From NCBI GenBank assembly GCA_946479515.1, contig CAMLGF010000008.1, positions 29,700 to 93,699 of the forward strand: a DNA stretch of 64,000 nt, read 5' to 3'. The position numbers and the translations under genes were made by a program. Each line of letters starts with the position of its first letter. Positions within the stretch are counted from its first letter, which is position 1. The notes under the pieces are model-generated. The model had not been told where the DNA came from. It saw only the letters and a program-made list of their open reading frames with translations, and did not search any database. The DNA comes from an uncultured Pseudomonadota bacterium. Its GTDB lineage: Bacteria > Pseudomonadota > Gammaproteobacteria > Steroidobacterales > Steroidobacteraceae. This document shows, piece after piece, positions 17,657 through 25,599 of this stretch.

Positions 17657-18100
17657 ATGCCGATCTGGTTCGCCAACCCACACATCGACGACGCCAACCG
17701 GCGGATGCAGCCCGTACTGGGCGGCCACATCGGCATCCGTTTCACCGAATTCGGCGACGACTTCCTGCGCGGCACCATGCCGGTGGAGCCGCGCACGCAT
17801 CAGCCCATGGGCATCCTGCATGGCGGCGCATCGGTGGTGCTGGCGGAAACCCTGGGCAGCGTGGCGGCGAATTACGTGGTCGACCCCGCCAAACACTATT
17901 GCGTCGGTCAGGAGATCAACGCCAATCACCTGCGGCCCGTGCGCACCGGGCTGGTCACCGGCACGGCGCGGGCCATCCATCTGGGGGCGCGCAGCCAGGT
18001 GTGGGGCATCGAGCTGCGCGATGAGCAGCAGCGGCTGACGTGCATCTCGCGACTCACGATTGCCGTCGTCGATCGCTCGCTGGTGGACACAAGCGCATGA
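17657..18100 (+). CDS. Hotdog thioesterase, YdiI/MenI-like
   Basis: The 147-residue protein closely follows E. coli YdiI, a 1,4-dihydroxy-2-naphthoyl-CoA thioesterase: QPMGILHGGASVVLAETLGS around residues 49-68 with the catalytic Glu, then GQEINANHLRPVR and HLGARSQVWGIE. ATG at 17657 is preceded by GAGAGG at six bases. It sits 43 bases after argH and its stop overlaps the next ATG (ATGA). Menaquinone synthesis is not otherwise represented here, so its substrate may be another acyl-CoA. A role in releasing CoA linked to N-acylated arginine precursors would be speculation. Confidence 0.87.
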   Translation: MPIWFANPHIDDANRRMQPVLGGHIGIRFTEFGDDFLRGTMPVEPRTHQPMGILHGGASVVLAETLGSVAANYVVDPAKHYCVGQEINANHLRPVRTGLVTGTARAIHLGARSQVWGIELRDEQQRLTCISRLTIAVVDRSLVDTSA

Positions 18101-18552
18101 ACGCTCATCCGCAATCGGGCTACACGCACCTGATGTACGCGCTGCACGCGCTCGCCGGGTTCATCGGCGTCACGTCGAGCGCGACAGTGGTCGGCACCTT
18201 CCTGTTCGGGCTGCCTTCGATCCTGGCGCTCGTGATGAATTACGCGCGTCGCGACGCGGTGCGCGGCACCTGGCTCGAGAGCCACTTTCTCTGGCAGGCG
18301 CGCACGTTCTGGAGCGCGCTGGCCATGTTGGTGGTGATCGTGGTGGTCGCGCTGCTGCTGTCGCTGTTCGGCCTGGTGAGCCTGGTGTCGACGCCGGTGA
18401 CCGGGCCGGCTGGCGCCGCGGGCGCCGGCCTCGGCTTCGCCGGCGCCTGGGTGGCATTCACGCTCGGCGCCCTCCTCACCGGCATCTGGATCCTGTACCG
18501 CGTGATACGCGGCTGGCTCGCGCTGCGCGATGGCAGGGCGATCGATGTCTGA
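18097..18552 (+). CDS. Small multi-pass membrane protein, DUF4870-like
   Basis: The 151-residue protein has three to four hydrophobic segments (about residues 13-50, 66-95 and 105-135) and the conserved cytosolic motif NYARRDAVRGTWLESHFLWQ that occurs in small DUF4870/COG3671-type inner-membrane proteins. Its function is not known. It overlaps the thioesterase stop by four bases (ATGA) and itself overlaps lptM by eight bases, so all three are translationally linked. Confidence 0.75.
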   Translation: MNAHPQSGYTHLMYALHALAGFIGVTSSATVVGTFLFGLPSILALVMNYARRDAVRGTWLESHFLWQARTFWSALAMLVVIVVVALLLSLFGLVSLVSTPVTGPAGAAGAGLGFAGAWVAFTLGALLTGIWILYRVIRGWLALRDGRAIDV

Positions 18553-18817
18553 CTTCCGGCGCATCGCCTGGCTGTCGTGCGCGGTGGCGCTGCTTTGCGG
18601 CTGCGGCCAGACCGGCAAACTCTATCTACCCGAGCCCGCCGGCGAAGTGGTGACGCGGCCCGCCCAGGCGCCAGCCGCGGGCGACGCCGCTGGAGCGCCG
18701 GCCGACTCGCCGCAGACCGTCGATTCTCCGCCGCAGCCGGACAACCCCGCGCCCGAAGTCTCCGCGCCGGAGCCGCAGCGCAAGGACAAGGACGAGAAGG
18801 TCGAGAAGAAGAACTGA
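18545..18817 (+). CDS. lptM: LPS-assembly-associated lipoprotein LptM (YifL)
   Basis: LptM is a small outer-membrane lipoprotein that helps the LPS translocon LptD acquire its native disulfides. The 90-residue precursor has a lipobox ending at Cys20 (ALLCGC), and the mature N-terminus CGQTGKLYLPEP matches the family hallmark C-G-x-x-G-x-L-Y-x-P. A Pro/Ala-rich tail ends in a run of Lys and Glu. In many relatives yifL precedes lysA-dapF. Here it lies two bases before polA, and dapF is about 21 kb away without lysA. Confidence 0.88.
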   Translation: MSDFRRIAWLSCAVALLCGCGQTGKLYLPEPAGEVVTRPAQAPAAGDAAGAPADSPQTVDSPPQPDNPAPEVSAPEPQRKDKDEKVEKKN

Positions 18818-18819
18818 TC

Positions 18820-21588
18820 ATGCCCACGCGTCCCGATCTCGTGCTGGTCGACGGCTCGTCGTACCTGTACCGCGCCTTTCATGCGCTGCCCCCGTTCAGC
18901 AACTCGCGCGGCGAGCCCACCGGTGCGGTGTTCGGCGTGCTCAACATGCTCAACAAGTTCCTCAAGGACTACGACCCGCAACGCATCGCCGTGGTGTTCG
19001 ATGCATCGGGCAAGACCTTTCGCGACGAGCTGTTCGCGGAATACAAGGCACATCGCCCGCCGATGCCCGATGACCTGCGGGCGCAGATCCAGCCGTTGTT
19101 CGAGGCCGTCAAGGGCATGGGCCTGCCCATCTTGCGCGAGAGCGGCGTCGAGGCCGACGATGTGATCGGCACGCTGGCCTGCGCGGCCGCGAAGCAGGGC
19201 TTGAGCGTGCTGATCTCCACCGGCGACAAGGACATGGCGCAGCTGGTGTCGCCGCACATCTCGCTCATCAACACCATGAGCAATTCCCTGCTCGATCGCG
19301 ATGGCGTGAAAGCCAAATTCGACGTGTTCCCCGAGCAGATCATCGACTACCTCGCGCTGGTCGGCGACAGCTCGGACAACATTCCGGGCATCGACAAGGT
19401 CGGCCCCAAGACCGCGGCGAAGTGGCTGGGGCAGTACCAGACGCTGGACAACCTGGTGGCCAATGCCGCCAGCGTCACCGGCAAGGTGGGCGAGAACCTG
19501 CGCGCCGGCCTCGGCACGCTGGAGCTGTCGCGCAAGCTCGCGACCATCCGGACCGACGTCGCGCTGCCGGTGACCATCGCGGATCTCGATCGGCGCGCAC
19601 CCGACGTCGCCGCGCTGCGCGAGCTGTACGCCAAGCTCGAGCTGCGCTCGCTGCTCAAGCAGCTCGAGGGCAGCGACCCGGCCACCCCGGCCGATGCCCC
19701 GGCCGTCGGCAAGCCCTCCGCGGGCGCGGTGTCCGCCGCACCCACGGTCGACGGCGCGGCGCGGGCGATCGCCGCGGCGCCGCGCATGTACGAAACCATC
19801 GACAGCGAGGCGGAGCTCGGCGCCTGGATCGAGCGCCTGGGCGCGGCGCCGCTGTTCGCGCTCGACACCGAGACCACCAGCCTCGACTACATGCGGGCCG
19901 AGATCGTCGGCGTGTCCTTCGCCGTGGCACCCGGCATCGCGGCCTATCTACCGTTGCGGCACGACTATGCCGGCGCGCCGCCGCAGCTCGACCGCGACGC
20001 CAGCCTGGCGCGGCTCAAGCCGCTGCTGGAATCGGCCGCTCATGGCAAGGTGGGCCACCACCTCAAGTACGACGCGCACGTGCTCGCGAATCACGGCATC
20101 CGCCTGCGCGGCATGCGCTTCGACTCGATGCTCGAGTCGTACGTGTGGAACAGCACGGTGATCCGCCACGACATGGACTCGGCCGCGGGGAAATACCTCG
20201 GCATCCGCACCATTCATTACGAGGACGTCGCCGGCAAGGGCGCCCGGCAGATTCCCTTCAGCCAGGTGCCGGTGGACAAGGCCGCCGAGTATTCGGCCGA
20301 GGATGCCGACGTGACGCTGCGCCTGCACGAGGTGCTGTGGCCGCAGATCGCCGCCGTGCCCGAGCTGCGGACGCTTTACGAGACCTGCGAACAACCGCTG
20401 GTGCCGGTGCTCACGCGCATGGAGGAGCACGGCGTGCTGCTCGATCGCCAGATGCTGCGCACGCAGAGTTCCGAGCTCGCCAAGCGGCTGCTGGAGCTGC
20501 TCGCCGAGGCGCACAAGGAGGCGGGCACGCCCTTCAACCTGGATTCTCCCAAACAGCTCGGCAACATCCTGTTCGAGAAGATGCAGTTGCCGGTGCTGCG
20601 CAAGACACCCACCGGCCAGGCGTCCACCGCCGAGGACGTGCTCGAGGAGCTGGCGAAGACCTACGTGCTTCCCAAGCTCATCCTCGAGCACCGCAATCTG
20701 TCCAAGCTCAAGTCGACCTATACGGACAAGCTGCCCGAGCAGATCAACGAGCGCACCGGGCGCGTGCATACCTGTTATCACCAGGCGGTGGCCGCCACCG
20801 GGCGGCTCTCGTCGCAGGACCCCAACCTGCAGAACATCCCGATCCGCACGCCGGAAGGGCGGCGCATTCGCCAGGCATTCATCGCGCCCGAGGGCCACGT
20901 GCTGCTGGCCGCCGACTACTCGCAGATCGAGCTGCGCATCATGGCGCACCTGTCGCGTGACGACGGCCTGCTCAAGGCATTCGCGGCCGACCAGGACATC
21001 CATCAGGCCACCGCCGCCGAGGTTTTCGGCACGCCGCTCGGCGAAGTGACGCCCGACCAGCGCCGTTCGGCCAAAGCGGTCAACTTCGGGCTCATCTATG
21101 GCATGAGCGCCTTCGGCCTCGCCGCGCAGCTCGGCATCGCGCGCGGCACCGCCCAGGAATACATCGACCTGTATTTCGCGCGCTATCCGGGCGTCAGGCG
21201 TTACATGGAGGAGACGCGCGCCCAGGCGCGCGAGCGCGGCTACGTCGAGACGGTGTTCGGCCGGCGCCTCTATCTACCGGACATCAACGCGCGCAACAAG
21301 CAGTTCGCGCAGGCCGCGGAACGCGCCGCGATCAACGCGCCCATGCAGGGCACGGCGGCCGACATCATCAAGCGGGCCATGATCGCGGTCGACGCCTGGT
21401 GCGGCGAAGGCGCGCGCGGTGCGCGGCTCATCATGCAGGTCCACGACGAACTGGTGCTCGAGGTGCGTGCCGATCGCATCGCCGAGGTGACCGACATGGT
21501 GCGCGACAAGATGATGGGCGCCGCGGACCTGCGGGTGCCGCTCAAGGTGGACGTGGGTACCGGCGCCAACTGGGACGAGGCTCACTGA
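18820..21588 (+). CDS. polA: DNA polymerase I
   Basis: PolA fills gaps and removes RNA primers. The 922-residue protein has all three domains: 5'-3' exonuclease (about 1-290, with VDGSSYLYRAFHA and GDSSDNIPG), 3'-5' proofreading domain (about 325-520, with D349 and E351 in ALDTETTSL), and the polymerase domain (motif A DYSQIELR at 699-706, motif B RRSAKAVNFGLIYG, motif C H875-D876-E877). The proofreading acidic residues are intact. ATG at 18820 comes two bases after the lptM stop, so it may be expressed with the arginine operon as well as on its own. Confidence 0.98.
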   Translation: MPTRPDLVLVDGSSYLYRAFHALPPFSNSRGEPTGAVFGVLNMLNKFLKDYDPQRIAVVFDASGKTFRDELFAEYKAHRPPMPDDLRAQIQPLFEAVKGMGLPILRESGVEADDVIGTLACAAAKQGLSVLISTGDKDMAQLVSPHISLINTMSNSLLDRDGVKAKFDVFPEQIIDYLALVGDSSDNIPGIDKVGPKTAAKWLGQYQTLDNLVANAASVTGKVGENLRAGLGTLELSRKLATIRTDVALPVTIADLDRRAPDVAALRELYAKLELRSLLKQLEGSDPATPADAPAVGKPSAGAVSAAPTVDGAARAIAAAPRMYETIDSEAELGAWIERLGAAPLFALDTETTSLDYMRAEIVGVSFAVAPGIAAYLPLRHDYAGAPPQLDRDASLARLKPLLESAAHGKVGHHLKYDAHVLANHGIRLRGMRFDSMLESYVWNSTVIRHDMDSAAGKYLGIRTIHYEDVAGKGARQIPFSQVPVDKAAEYSAEDADVTLRLHEVLWPQIAAVPELRTLYETCEQPLVPVLTRMEEHGVLLDRQMLRTQSSELAKRLLELLAEAHKEAGTPFNLDSPKQLGNILFEKMQLPVLRKTPTGQASTAEDVLEELAKTYVLPKLILEHRNLSKLKSTYTDKLPEQINERTGRVHTCYHQAVAATGRLSSQDPNLQNIPIRTPEGRRIRQAFIAPEGHVLLAADYSQIELRIMAHLSRDDGLLKAFAADQDIHQATAAEVFGTPLGEVTPDQRRSAKAVNFGLIYGMSAFGLAAQLGIARGTAQEYIDLYFARYPGVRRYMEETRAQARERGYVETVFGRRLYLPDINARNKQFAQAAERAAINAPMQGTAADIIKRAMIAVDAWCGEGARGARLIMQVHDELVLEVRADRIAEVTDMVRDKMMGAADLRVPLKVDVGTGANWDEAH

Positions 21589-21706
21589 CGCGCGCCTAAC
21601 TTCCGCCGGGTGATACTGTCGGTATTACCCGACGCTGCGTCGTCGTGGGCGCCGGCTCGGGATGCGCCGGAACGAGCGGCGCGTCACAATTGCGCGCGAC
21701 GATTCA

Positions 21707-21734
21707 GGAACCGTTAAGGGGTTCCGGTCTCTAA
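21707..21734 (+). promoter_or_regulatory. Sigma-E-like promoter before the outer-membrane barrel gene
   Basis: GGAACCG (21707-21713) and CTCTAA (21729-21734) are 15 bases apart, close to the envelope-stress sigma factor consensus GGAACTT-N15-19-GTCTAA. Transcription would start about 25 bases before the ATG at 21767. The -35 part also lies in a small inverted repeat (GGAACC...GGTTCC). The rest of the 178-base gap after polA shows no other clear signal. Confidence 0.5.
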
Positions 21735-21766
21735 TCCGCCGTCCTAACACATCGGAGAGGTCTCTC

Positions 21767-22312
21767 ATGAACATGAAGTTCGCCGCGGTCGCGGTGCTCG
21801 GCACCCTGTCGCTCGCCGCCCTGGCGCCGCAGGCGGCTGCAGCCGACAACGGCTTCTATCTCGGCGCCGGTCTCACCCAGACCGAGTTCGACATCGACAA
21901 CGTCGGCAGCGATTCGCTGGATGACAACAGCTTCAAGCTGATCGCCGGCTTCCGCCCGCTCGACTGGCTCGCAGTCGAGGCCAACTACATCGACCTGGGT
22001 GGTGAATCCGACAGCGACACTTCGCTCGACGCCACGGCCACCACGATTTCGGCGCTGGCCATCGCGGAAGTGGGCGTCATCGACCTGTATGCCCGCGTGG
22101 GTCTCGCCAACTGGAACATGGATGTGGACATCGATCAGCTCGGCAGCGCTGGCGACGACGGGTGGGAGCCCACCTACGGCGTCGGCATCGGCGCCCATTT
22201 CGGCAGTCTCGGCGTACGGGCCGAATACGAGATGTTCAACGCCGACCTGTTCGACGAGCTGGACACCGACGTCAGCACCCTGTCGCTCAGCTTCACGTAC
22301 ACATTCCTGTAG
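21767..22312 (+). CDS. Small outer-membrane beta-barrel protein
   Basis: The 181-residue precursor has a signal peptide ending near residue 25 (PQAAA), then alternating hydrophobic/polar strands with FYLGAGLTQTEF at the start and a final strand LSLSFTYTFL, as in eight-stranded OmpA/OmpW/porin-like barrels. It is rich in Asp and poor in basic residues, with several Asp-rich loops. GGAGAGG six bases before the ATG fixes the start. It separates polA from the candidate small RNA. Function unknown; structural or a stress-induced porin are both possible. Confidence 0.82.
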   Translation: MNMKFAAVAVLGTLSLAALAPQAAAADNGFYLGAGLTQTEFDIDNVGSDSLDDNSFKLIAGFRPLDWLAVEANYIDLGGESDSDTSLDATATTISALAIAEVGVIDLYARVGLANWNMDVDIDQLGSAGDDGWEPTYGVGIGAHFGSLGVRAEYEMFNADLFDELDTDVSTLSLSFTYTFL

Positions 22313-22386
22313 CGCGAGCGCGACAGGTCGCGTCGTAACCACATGATTCTTACACTGTTTCCAGCAAAAACTTTTTGAGCAAGTTC

Positions 22387-22416
22387 GGAACCTTTCCAAG
22401 GTCTCACGTGTCTCAA
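22387..22416 (+). promoter_or_regulatory. Sigma-E-like promoter of the candidate small RNA
   Basis: GGAACCT (22387-22393), a 16-base spacer and GTCTCAA (22410-22416) agree with the envelope-stress sigma consensus at most positions. It points into an interval with no open frame but with three hairpins and a strong terminator. Confidence 0.55.
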
Positions 22417-22421
22417 CTTCC

Positions 22422-22532
22422 GAGCGCGTAAAACCGCTCCCCGCTTCCCTCCCTGAGCGGGTAGCCCGGTTCACGAGACCTGTGCCGGGTTAGTCTGGCC
22501 CCGGTGGTTCACTCCGCCGGGGCTTTCTTTTT
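22422..22532 (+). ncRNA. Candidate small regulatory RNA at the polA-engB locus (Spot 42/ErsA position)
   Basis: No protein frame explains this interval. The predicted RNA of about 110 nt would fold into three stems. Hairpin 1 is CCCGCT (22440-22445) with AGCGGG (22456-22461) around the loop TCCCTCCCTG. Hairpin 2 is CCCGG (22465-22469) with CCGGG (22485-22489), extended by CAC/GTG. The third is a GC-rich terminator stem. The C-rich loop can pair with GGGAGG-type ribosome binding sites, as seen upstream of genes at 8878, 35221 and 59121. E. coli (Spot 42) and Pseudomonas (ErsA, an AlgU/sigma-22-dependent RNA) encode small RNAs at the same place between polA and engB. Position and promoter type are seen; homology is not claimed. 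Confidence 0.6.
22498..22532 (+). terminator. Strong Rho-independent terminator
   Basis: A ten-base stem GCCCCGGTGG (22498-22507) pairs with CCGCCGGGGC (22514-22523) with one G-U pair and a six-base loop, followed by TTTCTTTTT. It ends the candidate small RNA and any readthrough from the barrel gene. Confidence 0.88.
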
Positions 22533-22580
22533 GCCGGCTGGCGCCCGCTGCCCCTGCCCCGTCGACGCGACCGGACAACC

Positions 22581-23165
22581 TCAGGTTTTGCGATTCAGCA
22601 TCTGCAGCAGGCGTTTCTGGGCTGGCTCCACGCCGAGGCCGTCATGAGAGGAAAAAATCTGTGCGGTGACTCCTTCCGGCAGGCGGGCCTGGGCCTCCTT
22701 GAGCGCGCTCGATCGCTCCCTCTGGTTCAATTTGTCGGCCTTGGCGAGCAGCGTGTGCACCTGCCAGCCGGCGCCGGTGGCCCAGTCGACCAGCTGCCGG
22801 TCCTCGTCCCTGATGCCGCGGCGGATGTCGACGATGAGAAACAGGCCCGCCAGACACTGCCGTCCGGGCAGCGCATCGATCAGCGCTGTCCACTGGGCCC
22901 GCTCGGCAGGTGATGCCTGCGCGTAGCCATAGCCGGGCAGGTCGACGATGCGCTGGCCCGATTCGACCTCGAAGAAGTTGAGTAGTTTGGTCCGCCCCGG
23001 GGTCTTGCTGGTGCGAGCTAGGCCGTTGCGCTGAAGGATGGCATTGATGGCGCTCGACTTGCCGGAATTGGAGCGGCCGGCGAAGGCCACCTCGTGTCCG
23101 AAGTCGGCGGGAAACTGTTCGGCACTGGCCACCGACAGCAGGAAGCGCACATTGGGGAACTGCAC
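22581..23165 (-). CDS. engB: Ribosome biogenesis GTP-binding protein EngB (YihA/YsxC)
   Basis: EngB is a small GTPase needed for 50S assembly. The sequence has G1 GRSNSGKSS, the switch segment ARTSKTPGRT, G3 DLPGYGYA and G4 KADK. With GTG at 23165 the protein is 194 residues, starting MQFPNVRFLLSVASAEQFP, which matches the family N-terminus. An upstream ATG at 23213 would overlap the divergent cytochrome start and add residues without a counterpart. TACACT ends seven bases before the GTG, so the mRNA may be leaderless. Neighbours polA, cytochrome c4 and dsbA match the Pseudomonas order. Confidence 0.92.
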   Translation of the reverse strand: MQFPNVRFLLSVASAEQFPADFGHEVAFAGRSNSGKSSAINAILQRNGLARTSKTPGRTKLLNFFEVESGQRIVDLPGYGYAQASPAERAQWTALIDALPGRQCLAGLFLIVDIRRGIRDEDRQLVDWATGAGWQVHTLLAKADKLNQRERSSALKEAQARLPEGVTAQIFSSHDGLGVEPAQKRLLQMLNRKT

Positions 23166-23172
23166 GGCGGCT

Positions 23173-23178
23173 AGTGTA
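23173..23178 (-). promoter_or_regulatory. -10-like hexamer for engB, leaderless arrangement
   Basis: On the minus strand TACACT ends seven bases before the engB GTG, which would place transcription start at or next to the start codon. It supports the shorter engB start. Confidence 0.5.
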
Positions 23179-23182
23179 CAAT
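23177..23182 (+). promoter_or_regulatory. -10-like hexamer for cytochrome c4
   Basis: TACAAT lies 29 bases before the cytochrome c4 ATG, with TTGGGG at 23152-23157 as a possible -35 at a wide 19-base spacing. It overlaps the divergent engB -10 by two bases, so the two promoters may compete. Confidence 0.45.
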
Positions 23183-23211
23183 CCGCCGCCTTCCTGGGAG
23201 CCCGCAACACC

Positions 23212-23889
23212 ATGATTGAGAGCCGATTTTCCCTTGCCCTGGCCAGCGCCGTCGCCACCCTGACCCTGACTTTCGCGCCACTCGCCACCGCCCAGGATGC
23301 CGCCAAGGCACTGGTTGGCTCGGCCGAAGCCGGCGCCGCCAAGGCAGCGGTCTGTACCGCCTGCCATGGCCCCAATGGCAACAGCACCAATCCGGAGTGG
23401 CCGAATCTCGCCGGCCAGAATGCCGTCTACATCCGCGAGCAGCTGGCCATGTTCAAGGCCAAGAAGCGCAGCAACCCGGTGATGTTCCCCATCGTCGAGC
23501 CCATGTCCGACCAGGATTTCGCCGACGTGGCCGCGTATTTCGCGTCGCAGACGCCCGCCGGACTGGAGGCGGATCCGTCCTATTGGAAGGCGGGTGAGGC
23601 GCTGTACAAGTCGGGCGACGTCGCGCGTGGAATCCCCGCCTGCACCGCCTGTCACGGACCGGACGGCCAGGGCAATGCCGCCGCCGGCTACCCTGCGCTG
23701 CGCGCGCAGCACTCGGTCTATACGGTGAAGCAGCTGCAGGATTACCTCACGCAAAACCGCTATCGCGACGCCACGGACTCCGGCACCGTCTATCAGACCC
23801 GCAACAGCCCCATGATGACCACGGTCGCCGCGCGGCTGTCGCCGGAAGACATCCGCAATCTCGCGTCGTACCTGCAGGGCCTGCGCTAA
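23212..23889 (+). CDS. Diheme cytochrome c4
   Basis: This periplasmic electron carrier feeds terminal oxidases. The 225-residue precursor has a signal peptide ending near Ala27 and two c-type haem sites, CTACH at 48-52 and CTACH at 144-148, in two repeated halves (each with GPNG or GPDG after the site). Axial Met candidates occur in PIVEPMSDQD and in NSPMMTT. The ATG at 23212 is shared out of frame with a minus-strand CAT. It is followed three bases later by dsbA, as in Pseudomonas, where cc4 and dsbA are neighbours. Confidence 0.93.
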   Translation: MIESRFSLALASAVATLTLTFAPLATAQDAAKALVGSAEAGAAKAAVCTACHGPNGNSTNPEWPNLAGQNAVYIREQLAMFKAKKRSNPVMFPIVEPMSDQDFADVAAYFASQTPAGLEADPSYWKAGEALYKSGDVARGIPACTACHGPDGQGNAAAGYPALRAQHSVYTVKQLQDYLTQNRYRDATDSGTVYQTRNSPMMTTVAARLSPEDIRNLASYLQGLR

Positions 23890-23892
23890 CTG

Positions 23893-24555
23893 ATGTCACG
23901 CCGCCGGTCACTGCTCGCGACGCTGCTCACCCTCGGCGCGCTGGCCCTTGCCGGCACGACGGGGGCGGCGGAACCGCTGGGCCCGTGGCGCGCCGGCGTC
24001 AACTACCGGCTGCTGGAGAATCCACAGCCGCCAACCGTGGCCGCGGGCAAGGTCGAGGTCGTCGAGGTCTTCTGGTACGGCTGCGGTCATTGCTCCGCGC
24101 TCGACCCCGTGCTCGAGGACTGGAAATCCCGCAAGCCCGATTTCATCGAGTTCGTGCGCGTGCCCGTGATCTGGGGTCCGCTGCACCGGCAGCACGCCAA
24201 GCTCTACTACACCCTGCAGGCGCTGCACCGGCCGGAGCTGCATCCGCTCGTCTTCCAGGCCATTCACAGCGAAGGCATACCGCTCGCCGATCGCGACGAG
24301 ACGAAGGCCCGCGCCCTGCAGTTCGCCTTCTTCAATCGCCATGGCATCACGCAACAGCAGTTCGACGCCGCCTACGACTCGATGTCCGTGGCGACCAACA
24401 TGCAGCGCGCCGAGGCCTTCACGCACACCTTCCACGTGGACAACGTGCCCAGCCTGTTCGTCAACGGCAAGTACGCGACCAGCGTGGGCGAGGCCGGCGG
24501 CGAAGCACAGTTGATCGCACTGCTCACCGACCTCGCCACGAGTGAGAAGCGCTAG
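23893..24555 (+). CDS. dsbA: Thiol:disulfide interchange protein DsbA
   Basis: DsbA introduces disulfides into exported proteins. The 220-residue precursor has a signal peptide (residues 1 to about 26), the thioredoxin-fold active site C64-G-H-C67 in FWYGCGHCSAL, and the cis-proline loop NVPSLFVNGKY near residue 195. CGHC is less common than CPHC but is found in some DsbA proteins. It lies three bases after cytochrome c4. Likely clients here include the six-cysteine proteins at 7070-8878 and the LptM/LptD pathway. Confidence 0.93.
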   Translation: MSRRRSLLATLLTLGALALAGTTGAAEPLGPWRAGVNYRLLENPQPPTVAAGKVEVVEVFWYGCGHCSALDPVLEDWKSRKPDFIEFVRVPVIWGPLHRQHAKLYYTLQALHRPELHPLVFQAIHSEGIPLADRDETKARALQFAFFNRHGITQQQFDAAYDSMSVATNMQRAEAFTHTFHVDNVPSLFVNGKYATSVGEAGGEAQLIALLTDLATSEKR

Positions 24556-24603
24556 CGGCGCAACGCTTGCGGTCTGCCGCGCCCGCAGGCAGCCTCGCCC
24601 CTC

Positions 24604-25578
24604 ATGCTGAGCGCCTTCGTATCGCAACCCCAGGGCCTGGCGCGATTCGAATTGCGGGCCGATGCCGCGATTCCCCCCGAAACCCTCTGGCTCGACCTGC
24701 TCGAGCCCACGCCCAGCGAAGAGAAGCGCGTCGAAAGTTTTCTGTCCATCGACGTGCCCACGCGCGACGAGATGCGCGAGATCGAAGCCTCGAACCGCCT
24801 GTACGAGGAAGACGGCGCGCTGTACATGACGGCCACCGTGGTCACGAAGCTGGATTCGGACCTGCCCGAGAGCACGCAGATCACCTTCATCCTGTCGGCC
24901 GCGAAGCTGGTCACCAATCGCTACGTCGACCCGCTGCCCTTCCGGCGTTTCATCGCCTACGCGGAGCGCCATCCCGCTTCCTGCAACACGCCGCCCGCGG
25001 TGCTCGCGGGGCTGGTCGAATCCATCGTCAATCGCGTCGCGGACGTGATCGAGCGCGTGGCCACGGACCTGGACGCCGCCTCGGCCGAGGTTTTCAGCGT
25101 GTCGCGCCGGCACAGGGGCGTGATGCGCGATTTCCGCAAGGTGCTGGAGCGCCTGGGTCAGAACGGCGAGCTCATTTCCAAGGCGCGCGAGAGTCTCGTC
25201 AGCCTCGGGCGTCTGCTGACCTTCGTCCAGCAGAGCACATCCATCCCGATGACCCAGGAAGTCCGCGCGCGCTTCCGTACGCTGGCCCGCGACGTCATGG
25301 CCATGAGCGACCATGCGTCGTTCCTCGGTACCAAGGTGTCGTTCATCCTCGACGCCACGCTGGGCCAGATCAACATCGAGCAGAACAACATCCTCAAGAT
25401 CTTCTCGGTGGTGACCGTGTTCCTGCTGCCGCCCTCGGTCATCGGCGCGGTCTACGGCATGAACTTCTCCCATATTCCCGGCGCTCACGAGCCCTGGGGA
25501 TTCTGGGCGGCCGTGGGCCTGATGCTGGCCTCGGCGGTGGGCCCTTTCCTCTACTTCAAGCGGAAAGGATGGCTGTAA
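24604..25578 (+). CDS. corA: CorA-family magnesium/divalent cation transporter
   Basis: The 324-residue inner-membrane protein has a large soluble N-terminal domain, a long helix (about 190-285) and two C-terminal membrane segments. The first ends in the CorA signature YGMNF, and the periplasmic loop HIPGAHEPWG follows. CorA pentamers import Mg2+. The ATG at 24604 follows a GC-rich spacer of 48 bases after dsbA without a clear ribosome binding site. The tRNA-Arg gene begins 21 bases after the stop. Confidence 0.93.
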   Translation: MLSAFVSQPQGLARFELRADAAIPPETLWLDLLEPTPSEEKRVESFLSIDVPTRDEMREIEASNRLYEEDGALYMTATVVTKLDSDLPESTQITFILSAAKLVTNRYVDPLPFRRFIAYAERHPASCNTPPAVLAGLVESIVNRVADVIERVATDLDAASAEVFSVSRRHRGVMRDFRKVLERLGQNGELISKARESLVSLGRLLTFVQQSTSIPMTQEVRARFRTLARDVMAMSDHASFLGTKVSFILDATLGQINIEQNNILKIFSVVTVFLLPPSVIGAVYGMNFSHIPGAHEPWGFWAAVGLMLASAVGPFLYFKRKGWL

Positions 25579-25583
25579 AACGC

Positions 25584-25589
25584 TAAACT
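25584..25589 (+). promoter_or_regulatory. -10-like hexamer of the tRNA-Arg gene
   Basis: TAAACT ends ten bases before the first base of the tRNA, in the short gap after corA. The -35 would lie in the corA 3' end and is not clear. Confidence 0.4.
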
Positions 25590-25599
25590 CCCGCTCCCC

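Noticed and set aside
15469..17796. Very long open frame on the minus strand opposite argB-argH
   Set aside because: It is the antisense shadow of well-identified genes in GC-rich DNA, with no family motifs and His/Arg/Gln-rich composition.
23038..23213. Longer engB with ATG at 23213 and longer cytochrome c4 reading from 23038
   Set aside because: Both would run through the divergent promoter region, and the extra residues have no family counterpart.
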